Shown: piece after piece, positions 8,238 through 16,915 of the stretch | Layout: the number at the start of each line of letters is the position of its first letter | Position numbering within the stretch: position 1 is the first letter of the stretch | Source of the DNA: Ignavibacteria bacterium | Lineage (GTDB): Bacteria; Bacteroidota; Ignavibacteria; Tepidaquicellales; OLB5 | Reading direction: 5' to 3' | DNA: 33,385 nt | NCBI GenBank assembly: GCA_019912545.1 | Contig: JAIOIK010000017.1 | Location: 1 to 33,385 of the forward strand | The notes under the pieces: model-generated | Databases searched by the model: none | What the model was told of the DNA's origin: nothing | Seen by the model: only the letters and a program-made list of their open reading frames with translations | Made by a program: the position numbers and the translations under genes

Positions 8238-8489
8238 GATTTTTCGTGATAAATGTTGAATGCTCTCAATAAAATTTTACATAAATATAAATGAAAAAAA
8301 TTGTGTGAGAAAATCATTTCCTGTATATCGTATTGAATAATCTGTGAACCGGGCTTATTATTAAGTAAAAAATGGGGTTGTTTGGATACTTTGCAGCAGG
8401 AATAAGTGATTTAACTTATCATTACGGCGGGTTCACTTAATTTGGTTTTTAATAGCTTTTGTTATTTACTATTTTTGTACTGTATTAAT

Positions 8490-9524
8490 ATGAGTAATAA
8501 GGCTATTATAAAGCTTCATGTCATTTTCTGGATAGTTATATCATCCATTTCCTTATTAAATACATTTCTCTACATCGGTAATGCCCTGTTTGTTCCGCTG
8601 CTGATAAGCGCAATTATGGGAATGCTTTGTAATATCATCACATTTTATTTGTTTTATTTCTTAGTATCAGCCGGTAAGCTCAATAGAAAAGGTGTAATTT
8701 TTCTTGTACTTTTCGGGCTCTTTTACCTGAGTGCTGCTGGTTTCGTTTTTACGTTCATATTATATCTTCCGGTTGCATATTACTATTCTCCTTCTGACCC
8801 TCTTAATTATACACTGGCTAACGGGTTTGATTCTATTTATCAGGTAACTGCTTACCTTACAATTGTTTCAATACTGGGAAGCCTCTGGAAAGTCTCACTG
8901 ATCTGGTACAGAAATCAGATAAAACAAAAAGAAACCGAGAAGCAAAACATATCAAATGAACTTGCAATGCTGAGGGCGCAGATAAATCCGCATTTTTTAT
9001 TCAATACTCTGAATAATATAAAATCCTTAGTAAAGAGTATTCCTTCAAAGGCAGTTTATAGTGTTGATAAATTGACCGGAATGATGCGCTATATGCTTTA
9101 CGAGTCATCGTTAGAATCGGTTCCACTTGGCAATGAGATAGGGCATATCAATAATTATATTGATCTTGAAAAAATAAGGTACAGTGACCCGGACTTTATA
9201 GATTTCAAAATTTACGGTGATTATAAAGATATACCTGTACCTCCTCTTGTCTTTATGCCCTTTATTGAAAATGCTTTTAAACACGGGAACAAACTTAAAC
9301 CTGCGCCGGGAATAATCATTAAAATTGATGTCTTAAAAAGAGATATCAATTTTGAAATAAAAAATTTTATGAAAGAAAACCATGAAGCGCATGATAAAAA
9401 CAGCGGATTCGGACTTTCAAATATCAGGCGCAGGCTTGATCTGCTCTTCGATAAAAAATATGACCTTGTAATTGATAATAAGAATAAAACTTTCACAGTT
9501 AAACTTAACCTGATTATATCATGA
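8490..9524 (+). CDS. LytS-type sensor histidine kinase
   Basis: Membrane sensor kinase of the His_kinase (LytS/YehU) class, 344 residues from the ATG at 8490. An earlier in-frame TTG at 8442 would add 16 residues. Alignment of MSNKAIIKLHVIFW with MKRKHIILIHVIFW of the paralogue downstream supports 8490. Four membrane helices lie before about residue 135. The phospho-acceptor is His168 in AQINPHFLFNTLNN. The ATP-binding part has the N-box FMPFIENAFKHGN and a G-box GFGLSNIRRRLDLLF. It should phosphorylate the regulator encoded next, whose ATG overlaps its stop by 4 bp. The signal is unknown. Confidence 0.9.
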   Translation: MSNKAIIKLHVIFWIVISSISLLNTFLYIGNALFVPLLISAIMGMLCNIITFYLFYFLVSAGKLNRKGVIFLVLFGLFYLSAAGFVFTFILYLPVAYYYSPSDPLNYTLANGFDSIYQVTAYLTIVSILGSLWKVSLIWYRNQIKQKETEKQNISNELAMLRAQINPHFLFNTLNNIKSLVKSIPSKAVYSVDKLTGMMRYMLYESSLESVPLGNEIGHINNYIDLEKIRYSDPDFIDFKIYGDYKDIPVPPLVFMPFIENAFKHGNKLKPAPGIIIKIDVLKRDINFEIKNFMKENHEAHDKNSGFGLSNIRRRLDLLFDKKYDLVIDNKNKTFTVKLNLIIS

Positions 9525-10237
9525 TCATAAAATGTATTGCTGTTGACGATGAACCTTTGGCGCTGGATATTATCAAAGATTACATATCGCAGGTGCCATT
9601 TTTGAAACTGATGAAAACTTTCAATGACGGAATAAGTGTATTGGAATATCTCGCATCAAATAATGTGGATTTGATCTTTCTGGATATTGAAATGGGAGGA
9701 CTTTCCGGCACGCAGCTGCTGAAAACCCTTCAGAAGAAACCTAAGGTTATAATGACAACAGCTTACAGGAATTACGCCGTTGATGCGTTTGATCTTGACG
9801 TTACCGATTACCTGCTGAAACCGTTTTCGTTCGAAAGGTTCTTAAAAGCGGTAGAGAAATCATGCAATTCACTGAAAGAAGAGCAAAGTGATCACACGCA
9901 ATCCGGCGGAGCTGACAAAAACTACTTCTTCGTAAAATCCGGTTATAAAATATTAAAGGTGAATTTTGATGATATTTTATACATCGAAGGTTTGAGTGAA
10001 TACATTATTATAAAAACAAAAACAGTAAACATCATAACACTGCAGAGTTTCAAAAACATAGAGAAGACTCTTCCTGAGACCGGGTTTGTAAGAATTCATA
10101 AATCATATTTGGTTTCACTTAGTAAGATTGACAGCGTTGAAGGACAGAATGTTATTATTGGAAGTAAAGAATTGCCCATTGGGAATAAATACAAAAAAAG
10201 ATTTTTTGATATTATTTCACTAAAGGAGAAGAAATAG
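9521..10237 (+). CDS. LytTR-family response regulator
   Basis: 238 residues. The receiver domain (1-115) has acidic Asp9 and Asp10, phospho-acceptor Asp55 in DLIFLDIEMGG, Thr79/80 in IMTTAYRNYA, and Lys100 in YLLKPF. The LytTR DNA-binding domain spans about 128-233 (YFFVKSGYKILKV, ILYIEGLSEY, FVRIHKSYLVS). LytTR proteins bind direct repeats upstream of target genes. Its start overlaps the kinase stop (ATGA), so the two are translationally coupled, and the degenerate kinase follows 16 bp downstream. The target genes are not evident; the type IX-secreted gene, transcribed divergently from the kinase, is one candidate. Confidence 0.93.
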   Translation: MIIKCIAVDDEPLALDIIKDYISQVPFLKLMKTFNDGISVLEYLASNNVDLIFLDIEMGGLSGTQLLKTLQKKPKVIMTTAYRNYAVDAFDLDVTDYLLKPFSFERFLKAVEKSCNSLKEEQSDHTQSGGADKNYFFVKSGYKILKVNFDDILYIEGLSEYIIIKTKTVNIITLQSFKNIEKTLPETGFVRIHKSYLVSLSKIDSVEGQNVIIGSKELPIGNKYKKRFFDIISLKEKK

Positions 10238-10253
10238 AAGTATTTCTTTTAAA

Positions 10254-11282
10254 ATGAAAAGAAAGCATATAATACTGATACATGTAATATTCTGGGCTGT
10301 TATGCTGGTATCTACAGGACTTCAGATCATTCCTTTAATCGGTAAAACTCCGTGGAACTTCATAGCAATTGATTATTTGATTTATGCCGCAACATTTGTA
10401 ATGTTTTTTTATTTGTTTTATTTTTCTATTTCAAAAAAACATCAGGGTAGGAAGAAATTAATTTTTTTACTCATATCCGGGTTACTGTTCATATTAATTA
10501 TGACTGCTCCCATTACATACATTTATATATATATGTTATTCCCCAACTTGCTGGAAATGTCCGGGAATAAATTTCTTCTCAATTTCGGTAAGTATTATAT
10601 CAGCTTTTTTGAAATGAATTTCATGTTTGCAGTATTAGGCTCTCTTATAAAAACGGCACTAGAGTGGTACGAGAACACTATGAAGCAAAAAGAAGTTGAG
10701 AAGCAATTAGTTTCCGGTGAGCTTGCCCTGCTCAGGTCTCAGATCAACCCCAGGTTCCTGTTAAACACTTTAACTTATATTAAATCTCTGATCGGGACAC
10801 AGCCGGATAAAGCAATTTACAGCATTGAGAGTCTTTCGGAAATAATGAGTTATATGCTTTACGAAACATCTGCGGGTAAAGTCTTACTTGATAATGAGAT
10901 CAACTATATCAATAATTATTTGAACCTGCAAAGAGTAAGGTATAGCCCTGATCATATCCGTTTTGAAGTTACAAGTGATACAAGAGGCATAATGGTCCCG
11001 CCTTTGTTGTTTATGCCGCTTCTTGAAAATGCTTTCAAATACGGAGAAGGATCTGCGGAAACTCCCGGGATCATTATCAGTCTCGGTATATTTGAAAATA
11101 GTTTACTTTTCAAGGTTATGAATTATGTGAAGGGCAGTGCAGCCGAAACCAAAGATGAAGAAGGATTTAATGTAAGTGCAATTAAACGATACCTTGATCT
11201 TCAGTTTGGAAGTAAATACAGCCTGGAAACAATGAATGAAGGCAGCAAATATCTCATTGTATTGAATGTAAGACTTACCTGA
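10254..11282 (+). CDS. LytS-like sensor lacking the phospho-accepting histidine (probable pseudokinase)
   Basis: 342 residues, a paralogue of the kinase at 8490: the same N-terminal MKRKHIILIHVIFW, four membrane helices, and a His_kinase-like region. The phospho-acceptor motif reads RSQINPRFLLNTLTY, with Arg167 where His is required. The N-box LLENAFKYGEG is kept, but the G-box is eroded to GFNVSAIKRYLDLQFG, having lost the GxGL and the conserved Asn. It therefore probably cannot autophosphorylate by the usual route but may still bind nucleotide or dimerise with the active kinase. The frame is intact, which argues for a selected regulatory role rather than decay. Confidence 0.85.
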   Translation: MKRKHIILIHVIFWAVMLVSTGLQIIPLIGKTPWNFIAIDYLIYAATFVMFFYLFYFSISKKHQGRKKLIFLLISGLLFILIMTAPITYIYIYMLFPNLLEMSGNKFLLNFGKYYISFFEMNFMFAVLGSLIKTALEWYENTMKQKEVEKQLVSGELALLRSQINPRFLLNTLTYIKSLIGTQPDKAIYSIESLSEIMSYMLYETSAGKVLLDNEINYINNYLNLQRVRYSPDHIRFEVTSDTRGIMVPPLLFMPLLENAFKYGEGSAETPGIIISLGIFENSLLFKVMNYVKGSAAETKDEEGFNVSAIKRYLDLQFGSKYSLETMNEGSKYLIVLNVRLT

Positions 11283-11338
11283 TAAAACTTCTCGCAAATC
11301 CGCTCTTAAGCTATTTTACTATCTCGCTATTTGTTTTG

Positions 11339-11427
11339 TGGAGCTGAGGGGGATCGCTCCGAGGAGTCCCTTCGGGAAACCCCTGACCTTCCCGACACGG
11401 AGTGTCGGCCTGCCTGCTGCAGGCAGG
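11339..11427 (-). repeat. Interrupted tRNA-Ala 3' fragment plus palindromes
   Basis: Bases 11339-11356 repeat the tRNA-Ala 3' end seen at 11457, then a 21-nt palindrome-rich insert (11357-11377) splits the T-loop, and AACCCCTGACCT resumes at 11378. The insert holds CTCC-GA-GGAG and CCC-TTC-GGG. Downstream are CCGACAC-GGA-GTGTCGG (11392-11408) and the 19-nt palindrome CCTGCCTGCTGCAGGCAGG (11409-11427). It looks like an older integration scar later hit by the dispersed palindrome. Confidence 0.6.
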
Positions 11428-11456
11428 GACGCTCTCAAAATTATGAATGAAACAAG

Positions 11457-11503
<47 letters not shown>

Positions 11504-11599
11504 ACTTGAAACTGGCTGTCTTGTTATCTATTTCATAAAACTGCTATTTAGCTTTCTATCTAAGGGGATATTTTCTCCCTTTTATCCCTTTTTCTGTAT

Positions 11600-11620
11600 A
11601 AATCGTAGCCAAATCGTAGC
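11600..11620. repeat. Direct repeat pair, possible integrase arm sites
   Basis: AAATCGTAGC occurs twice with one base between (11600-11609 and 11611-11620), about 100 bp from the tRNA scar. Nothing else is recognised in the noncoding gap 11504-11780. Confidence 0.35.
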
Positions 11621-11780
11621 GAGAATTATAGCTAAAACAAGTATCAAAGATAGCCAAAAGACAGAATATAATCAATTTACTTTTCTCTATAGTGAAGCAA
11701 TCTGCACGTTTTCTTGTGCTTTTCCATCCTTTCGTCGTCAATTGCTGTTCAAATTATCAATTACAATTTATCCTTAAACA

Positions 11781-12674
11781 TTATATCCAAGGATGATTTT
11801 TAGGTGAAATGATTTTTAATACATCTTTGCAAGTAGTTAATTCTAGTTTATTGGAGAAACTATTATTTTGTACCCATTCTAATGATTCAAAACTATAAAT
11901 TCCGGTTATGAGTGATTTTATGTTCGGACAAGAAAGTGCTATTTTGAAGCTTATTGTTTTTAAAATACTGTCAATGTCAAAAGTAGCCGGTATGTCAAAT
12001 AAGTCGAGTAGTTTATTCTGTGCTAGTATTTTGATAATCAAATGTTTCTTTTCAATTTCAAAAATCCTACCTCTTGAGAATGGCGAAAAACCAATAACTG
12101 GTTTCTCTGGATTATTACAAAGAACCTCAACAAGCATACCTGTTTGCAGAATATTAGTATAACCACCAACAAAATCTACCAATTTTGATGTTATTGCAGT
12201 TTCAAATTCAATTTGACTTTTGCACATTAGCCCAATCTTTGGTTGATATTCCAAGTAATCAAAAATGCTAAATATTGATTTCTCAAGCCATTTCTCTAAA
12301 ACTTTCTTCTTCATTTGATGCAAATTAGTAACACCATGATCAACCTCAATGGATACTGCGTAAGGTTTATTACAAGCACAATTTCTTTTAGTTGCTAATA
12401 GACGGCTGTTGAGAAAAGAATTATCACCTTTAAGGATGGGCTCTATTGTACTTTGAACTTTTGTAATGTGGAATGTGCTACCCCCAAGTTCCTTAAGTAT
12501 TCGACAAACTCGTTCCTGTGTACCTAATTTTGCATTGGTGTGAATAACATTTAAACCGCTATTAATGCTTTTCTTCAAAAGCAATTCCCTTTTGTTATCA
12601 TCAATTCCGCTCTTAAGCACGCCGTTAAACAACATTGAAGTTCCAATACCTATATTCGAGAAAGAACTAAACAT
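11781..12674 (-). CDS. Aldo-keto-reductase-like protein with altered active site
   Basis: 297 residues. Family features are IGIGTSMLFNG at the N-terminus, an INSGLNVIHTNAKLG segment aligning with the usual DTAxxYG block, TKVQSTI around the catalytic Lys, GFSPFSRGRIFEI near 200 and CPNIKSLITGIYSFESLEWV near the C-terminus (NADP-binding region). In the DTAxxYG block both the catalytic Asp (now His) and Tyr (absent) are replaced, so ordinary carbonyl reduction is doubtful. It is the last gene of the minus-strand operon and its ATG overlaps the end of the carbamoyltransferase gene by 8 bp. It may be a repurposed or structural subunit. Family moderately sure; reaction unknown. Confidence 0.65.
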   Translation of the reverse strand: MFSSFSNIGIGTSMLFNGVLKSGIDDNKRELLLKKSINSGLNVIHTNAKLGTQERVCRILKELGGSTFHITKVQSTIEPILKGDNSFLNSRLLATKRNCACNKPYAVSIEVDHGVTNLHQMKKKVLEKWLEKSIFSIFDYLEYQPKIGLMCKSQIEFETAITSKLVDFVGGYTNILQTGMLVEVLCNNPEKPVIGFSPFSRGRIFEIEKKHLIIKILAQNKLLDLFDIPATFDIDSILKTISFKIALSCPNIKSLITGIYSFESLEWVQNNSFSNKLELTTCKDVLKIISPKNHPWI

Positions 12675-14399
12675 GGTGTTTCCTTTTTATCAAATAGTTT
12701 TGGATTATAATAAAGTCCAACTTGCTATCAAGGAAATCTGCAATGGCATCACTTGGTGAACTTACGATAGGATTACCCTTAATATTGAATGAAGTATTGA
12801 TAATAGCAGGAATACCGGTAAAACCTCTGTAATAATTTAGTAAATCCCAACATTTCTCATTGAACTTAGAGTTAATAGTTTGAATGCGTGCGGATCCATC
12901 TACATTAAGTGCAGCTGGAATATTTTTACAAGCTATTTCTCTTGCCTTACCTATGCACAACATAAAATTCAATATTGAATGTACAGAGTTTTCGACTTCA
13001 AAATAATCTAGTAGATATTCCTCAAGGATCATTGGAGCAAATGGCCTAAATGTCTCCCTTTCTTTAATGAGGGTATTCAATTTATCTTTTATGGAAATTG
13101 GGTATGCGGGAGATAAAATACTTCGATTTCCCAATGCTCTTGGCCCCCACTCCATTTTCCCTTGAAACCAACCAATAATTTTCTCTTTGCTTAATAAAGA
13201 AGCGGCAGTTAAACTAGGATTTTCTAAAATCTCAAACTCTATATCATTTGTATACCTAGAAATGTCAAGTTTAATTTCATCAGAAGAATATTCGTTACCA
13301 AGAAAAGGATCCCAATCGGGTTTACCTTTGAATTTCAAACACAATCTATTAGCGATCATTAATGCTGCCCCTAAAGATGTGCCACTATCATTTGGTGCTG
13401 GGGGAATGAATAGGTTTTCCACCTCATTAAGTTGCGCAACATATGAGTTGGCAACACAGTTGAGTCCGACTCCTCCCGAAAGACATACGTTTTTATACCC
13501 AGCACGCTTAATTGCTTCTGAAACAATCTTTGAAATTATTCTTTGAGTTAGAACTTGTAGAGAAGTGGCGATATCGACATGAACGGAAGAAATGCTCTCT
13601 CCTTTCTTTCTGTTGGGACCAAGCAATTTGGTTAAGTTATCAAAAGTATTTTTGCCCTTGGTTTTCCAAAAATCACAAACTCTCAAGTCGACAAATGTTC
13701 TTTTATTAACTTCATAATTGAATATTGAAGATAAAATATCCAAATAAATTGGTTTACCAAAAGCCGACAGTCCCATAACTTTGTATTCATCACTTTGTGC
13801 TTTAAATCCCAAAAACTCTGTTAGATAGGAATAAAAATAACCCACCGAAAAAGGGATGCTTATTCCCCCTAGTGATTTTATTGTTTTATTTTCTCCCCTG
13901 AAAAAACCCACAGATAAATATTCACCTCTTCCATCAATAGTAACAATAGTTGCGTTTTGAAAAGGGGACAAGAAAAAAGAACATGCCGCATGAGCTTGAT
14001 GATGGTTTACCCAAATTGCTTTCCAACCTTTAGCATTACTCCATTTTTTTAAATAAAACCACTCATTTAGTCTTTTACGAGCCTTTTTAAATCCATATGT
14101 AAATGATTTTAATGTCAAATACTGAAAAAACATTTTAAATGGAGCCCAAAAGGATAACCAAGGGTTCATAAAAAAAACAGTAAGGACATTTTTTTCTTTA
14201 TCTAAGGAAAACTTATTTGTTATGTAGTCAAGAGAATGTAAAGGGAATTTCCTGGTATGTTTTTCTCTATTAAATCGTTCTTCTTCTACAGCAAACAAAA
14301 TTTTGCCTTCAGAGTAAAGAGCCACGGCTGAGTCATGGGACCCATAATTTACGCCTATTATATATTTTGGGGCTTTATTACTGATAACAAAAAGTTCAT
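12667..14399 (-). CDS. NodU/CmcH-type carbamoyltransferase (5' end apparently frameshifted)
   Basis: Transfers a carbamoyl group from carbamoyl phosphate, through carbamoyl-adenylate, to an acceptor hydroxyl or amine, as in TobZ. The uninterrupted frame from a GTG at 14325 gives 552 residues, with HHQAHAACSFF, VTIDGRGEY, YKVMGLSAFGKP, LSGGVGLNCVANS, FIPPAPNDSGTSLGAAL, the FQGKMEWGPRALGNRSIL carbamoyl-binding segment and a PAIINTSFNIKGNPIV tail. The essential N-terminal block IIGVNYGSHDSAVALYSEG is in the same frame but upstream of 14325 with no start codon. An ATG at 14399 would supply MNFFVISNKAPKYIIG if one more T were present in the 5-T run at 14389-14393. The gene is 54 bp downstream of serS-like. 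Confidence 0.85.
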
Positions 14400-14453
14400 T
14401 AAATTTAATCTATATGAATATGATTGACAATATATATTTGTATGGAAACCTTT

Positions 14454-15749
14454 TTAGATCTTTTCTTTGTTAATAGGTGCAATATATTCCTCGCCGAACC
14501 ATTTTTGTAGAACTTGAGGAACCATTATTCCTCCTTTTGAGTCCTGGAATTGTTCGACGATTGCAGTAAATAGTCTACTTGTAGCTAAACCTGAACCATT
14601 CAATGTATAAACAAAATCAAGTTTACCCTTAGTCGTATTTCTAAATCGAACATTTGTACGAATAGCTTGATAATTCCCTGCATTAGAAACAGAACTGACT
14701 TCTTTATAGCCATGTGAAGGTATGTACACTTCTATGTCATAAGTTCTCTTCATTGAAGCACTAACATCTCCAGCCGCTAGTTTTGTAACTCTGTAATGCA
14801 ATCCTAATGATTCAACCAACTTGGCAGCATTCTCAACAAGTTCATCAAAAGAGTCACGCCATTTATCTGGATGTGCAAAGTGAAACATTTCAACTTTGTT
14901 AAATTGATGTCCTCGTATTGTTCCTTTCTCATCGCTACGATACCCTCCTGCCTCTTTGCGGTAACAAGGTGTATAAGAGAAAAGCTTAATCGGCAAAGAT
15001 TTTTCTAGCAGGATTTCGTCTCGATAAATATTCACTAACGCCGTTTCTGAAGTTGGCAATAAAAACTTTTGTTCTTCATTCAATGCATTATTATCACGGC
15101 TAATGAGAAAAACATCATCGGCAAATTTCGGAAACTGCCCTGCCCCTATACCACTGCTATATGTCAAAATATGGGGAGGCAAAACGAATCTGTATCCAGA
15201 TTTTAAATGCTCTGAAATAAAGTAGTTGATTAATGCCCATTCAAGAACAGCCCCCTTACCCCAATACAGCCAGTTACCAGTCCCGGCTAATTTAACCCCC
15301 CTGTCATAATCAATCAAGTTTAGATCCCTACATAAAGTCATATGATCAAGTTGCTTAAAATTTGATTCTGTCGCACTGCCATATGCTTTCAATACCTCAT
15401 TGTTTTCTTTTCCTCCTGGCAACAGGTCTTCATCGGGAATATTTGGTAAACTCAAAAGTAAATCATTCATTTTACTTTTAAGAAAAGTAGCTTCTTTCTC
15501 TAAAGATTTTGTAGATTCCGAAAGTAATTTTAACTCATTTTTTGTATTAGAAGAGGAAGTATCCTTTGCAAATTTTTTTGTAAGTTCATTTTGTTTATTT
15601 CTTGCAGATTCAAATTCTTGATTTGCCTTTCTCCAATCAGAATCAATTAATAATATTTCAGACAGAATATTGCTAAAGTCATTGCCTCTTTTATTTAAGG
15701 AATGGAGTATTGAGTTATGGTTATCTCTAATTTCTTTAATGCTAATCAT
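14454..15749 (-). CDS. serS: Seryl-tRNA synthetase, divergent copy in a biosynthetic operon
   Basis: 431 residues. The N-terminal antiparallel coiled-coil arm spans about 25-105. The class II catalytic domain has motif 1 (GYRFVLPPHIL and GIGAGQFPKF), motif 2 (CYRKEAGGYRSDEKGTIRGH) and motif 3 (LNGSGLATSRLF). The serine-binding TxE appears as LLPTSE. Several positions usually near-invariant differ: EISSCSNCxDFQARR is EVSSVSNAGNYQAIR here. It starts 11 bp after the radical SAM stop and is followed by the carbamoyltransferase. It could be the organism's only SerRS, but the context suggests an accessory paralogue for tRNA-dependent chemistry or self-protection. Confidence 0.9.
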   Translation of the reverse strand: MISIKEIRDNHNSILHSLNKRGNDFSNILSEILLIDSDWRKANQEFESARNKQNELTKKFAKDTSSSNTKNELKLLSESTKSLEKEATFLKSKMNDLLLSLPNIPDEDLLPGGKENNEVLKAYGSATESNFKQLDHMTLCRDLNLIDYDRGVKLAGTGNWLYWGKGAVLEWALINYFISEHLKSGYRFVLPPHILTYSSGIGAGQFPKFADDVFLISRDNNALNEEQKFLLPTSETALVNIYRDEILLEKSLPIKLFSYTPCYRKEAGGYRSDEKGTIRGHQFNKVEMFHFAHPDKWRDSFDELVENAAKLVESLGLHYRVTKLAAGDVSASMKRTYDIEVYIPSHGYKEVSSVSNAGNYQAIRTNVRFRNTTKGKLDFVYTLNGSGLATSRLFTAIVEQFQDSKGGIMVPQVLQKWFGEEYIAPINKEKI

Positions 15750-15760
15750 AAAAATGTGCT

Positions 15761-16915
15761 TTATTTCTTAATGTTGTCGTTATAAAAATCGTTCATTGGT
15801 TTAGGGTTCCCAATTGCCCCAAAACGTTGAGATCCTAGTTGATTATTATAATGCTTACGAATATCAATTGGGTGAATTACTTCAAGATCATTCTCTCGAA
15901 AATCCATAGCGGTTCTAATTAATTCCACTTTAGACTGTAAGGATTCTCCAGTAAGCATTATATCTGCTTCCGGCCAATCCATGCAAATAGATACTTTTCC
16001 ATTTGGTTTTACTCTAAGTTTGTGGCAACCACCACAGCGATATTTCCATGTATACATTGCCAAAACGCCTAGTATTACATCATAATCGCCAATTTTATAA
16101 TAATTATAAGATGGATTGTCGCCAAGGATGCTTTCTCTGTTAATTTGGTTTAAATCCCCAACCTTACTTAGAGTTTCAAGAATTTCCTTTTCTTCAACCT
16201 TTTCATTTTTCCAGTAATTCTCTCCTTTTTGTTCTAATTGCGCAGGATTTGAAGGGAAAAATTGGTTTAATTTAATTACTAAACTTCCAGCCCTATTTTT
16301 TCTTGAGTTTAACTTGTGGGCATATTTAATAAAATCTGGCAATTCATCTAAAGTAGACTTCATTGTACAGCAACTCATCTTTGTAGGAGTATTTAGCTTC
16401 ATTACTGACTGCTCCAGACCTGATACTACTTTGTCAAAAATATTGACTCCGGTAATCTCATGAAATTTCTGTGGATTTAACGTATCTAGGCTCAAGATTA
16501 CTCTTGTAAGTCCATTCTCTATCATCTTATCAATGTCTTTTGATAATCGGTACCCATTAGTTGTAATAATTTGTTCTGTGAATCCTATTACTTTTGCTTT
16601 TTGCATGCAATCTATAATATCTCTTCGCAAAGTTGGTTCGCCACCAGTCCAGTGTACTCTTTTGATGCCATTCATATAAGCTGCCTGCAATATTTCCACG
16701 ACTTGTATAAATGGTAATACCCTCTGTTGAGGAAAACCTCCTTCAGGAGCACAATAGGTACAAAAGAAATTACAATTTGGAGTTACGCCAAATCTTAAAT
16801 GCCATTTATCAGAGGGATTTTCTGAGTTGATATGAAAATAACCACCCATTGACTTTGTTGCATGTGTGCTATTCATACTATTTGAGTTAATTTTATTAAA
16901 TAGAGTATTAATCAT
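15761..16915 (-). CDS. MoaA-like radical SAM enzyme with C-terminal auxiliary [4Fe-4S] motif
   Basis: 384 residues. The radical SAM motif is C48-x3-C52-x2-C55 in TPNCNFFCTYCAPEGG. Further SAM-binding segments are WTGGEPTLRRDI and TTNGYRL. The C-terminal CGGCHKLRVKPNGKVSIC has C294-x2-C297-x13-C311, the spacing of the second cluster in MoaA. It lacks the C-terminal GG tail used by MoaA for GTP conversion and is about 50 residues longer. So it probably acts on another substrate, possibly a nucleotide, given its MoaA likeness. It is the first large gene of the operon; its ATG overlaps the stop of a 14-codon ORF. Start could also be Met14. Confidence 0.85.
   Translation of the reverse strand: MINTLFNKINSNSMNSTHATKSMGGYFHINSENPSDKWHLRFGVTPNCNFFCTYCAPEGGFPQQRVLPFIQVVEILQAAYMNGIKRVHWTGGEPTLRRDIIDCMQKAKVIGFTEQIITTNGYRLSKDIDKMIENGLTRVILSLDTLNPQKFHEITGVNIFDKVVSGLEQSVMKLNTPTKMSCCTMKSTLDELPDFIKYAHKLNSRKNRAGSLVIKLNQFFPSNPAQLEQKGENYWKNEKVEEKEILETLSKVGDLNQINRESILGDNPSYNYYKIGDYDVILGVLAMYTWKYRCGGCHKLRVKPNGKVSICMDWPEADIMLTGESLQSKVELIRTAMDFRENDLEVIHPIDIRKHYNNQLGSQRFGAIGNPKPMNDFYNDNIKK

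Noticed and set aside
8442-8489. TTG start extending the first kinase by 16 residues
   Set aside because: The ATG at 8490 aligns with the start of the paralogous kinase and the extension has no ribosome binding site.
11556-11741. Minus-strand ORF of 61 residues next to the tRNA scar, considered as an integrase remnant
   Set aside because: No integrase motif (R...HxxR...Y) is visible and the composition is not convincing.
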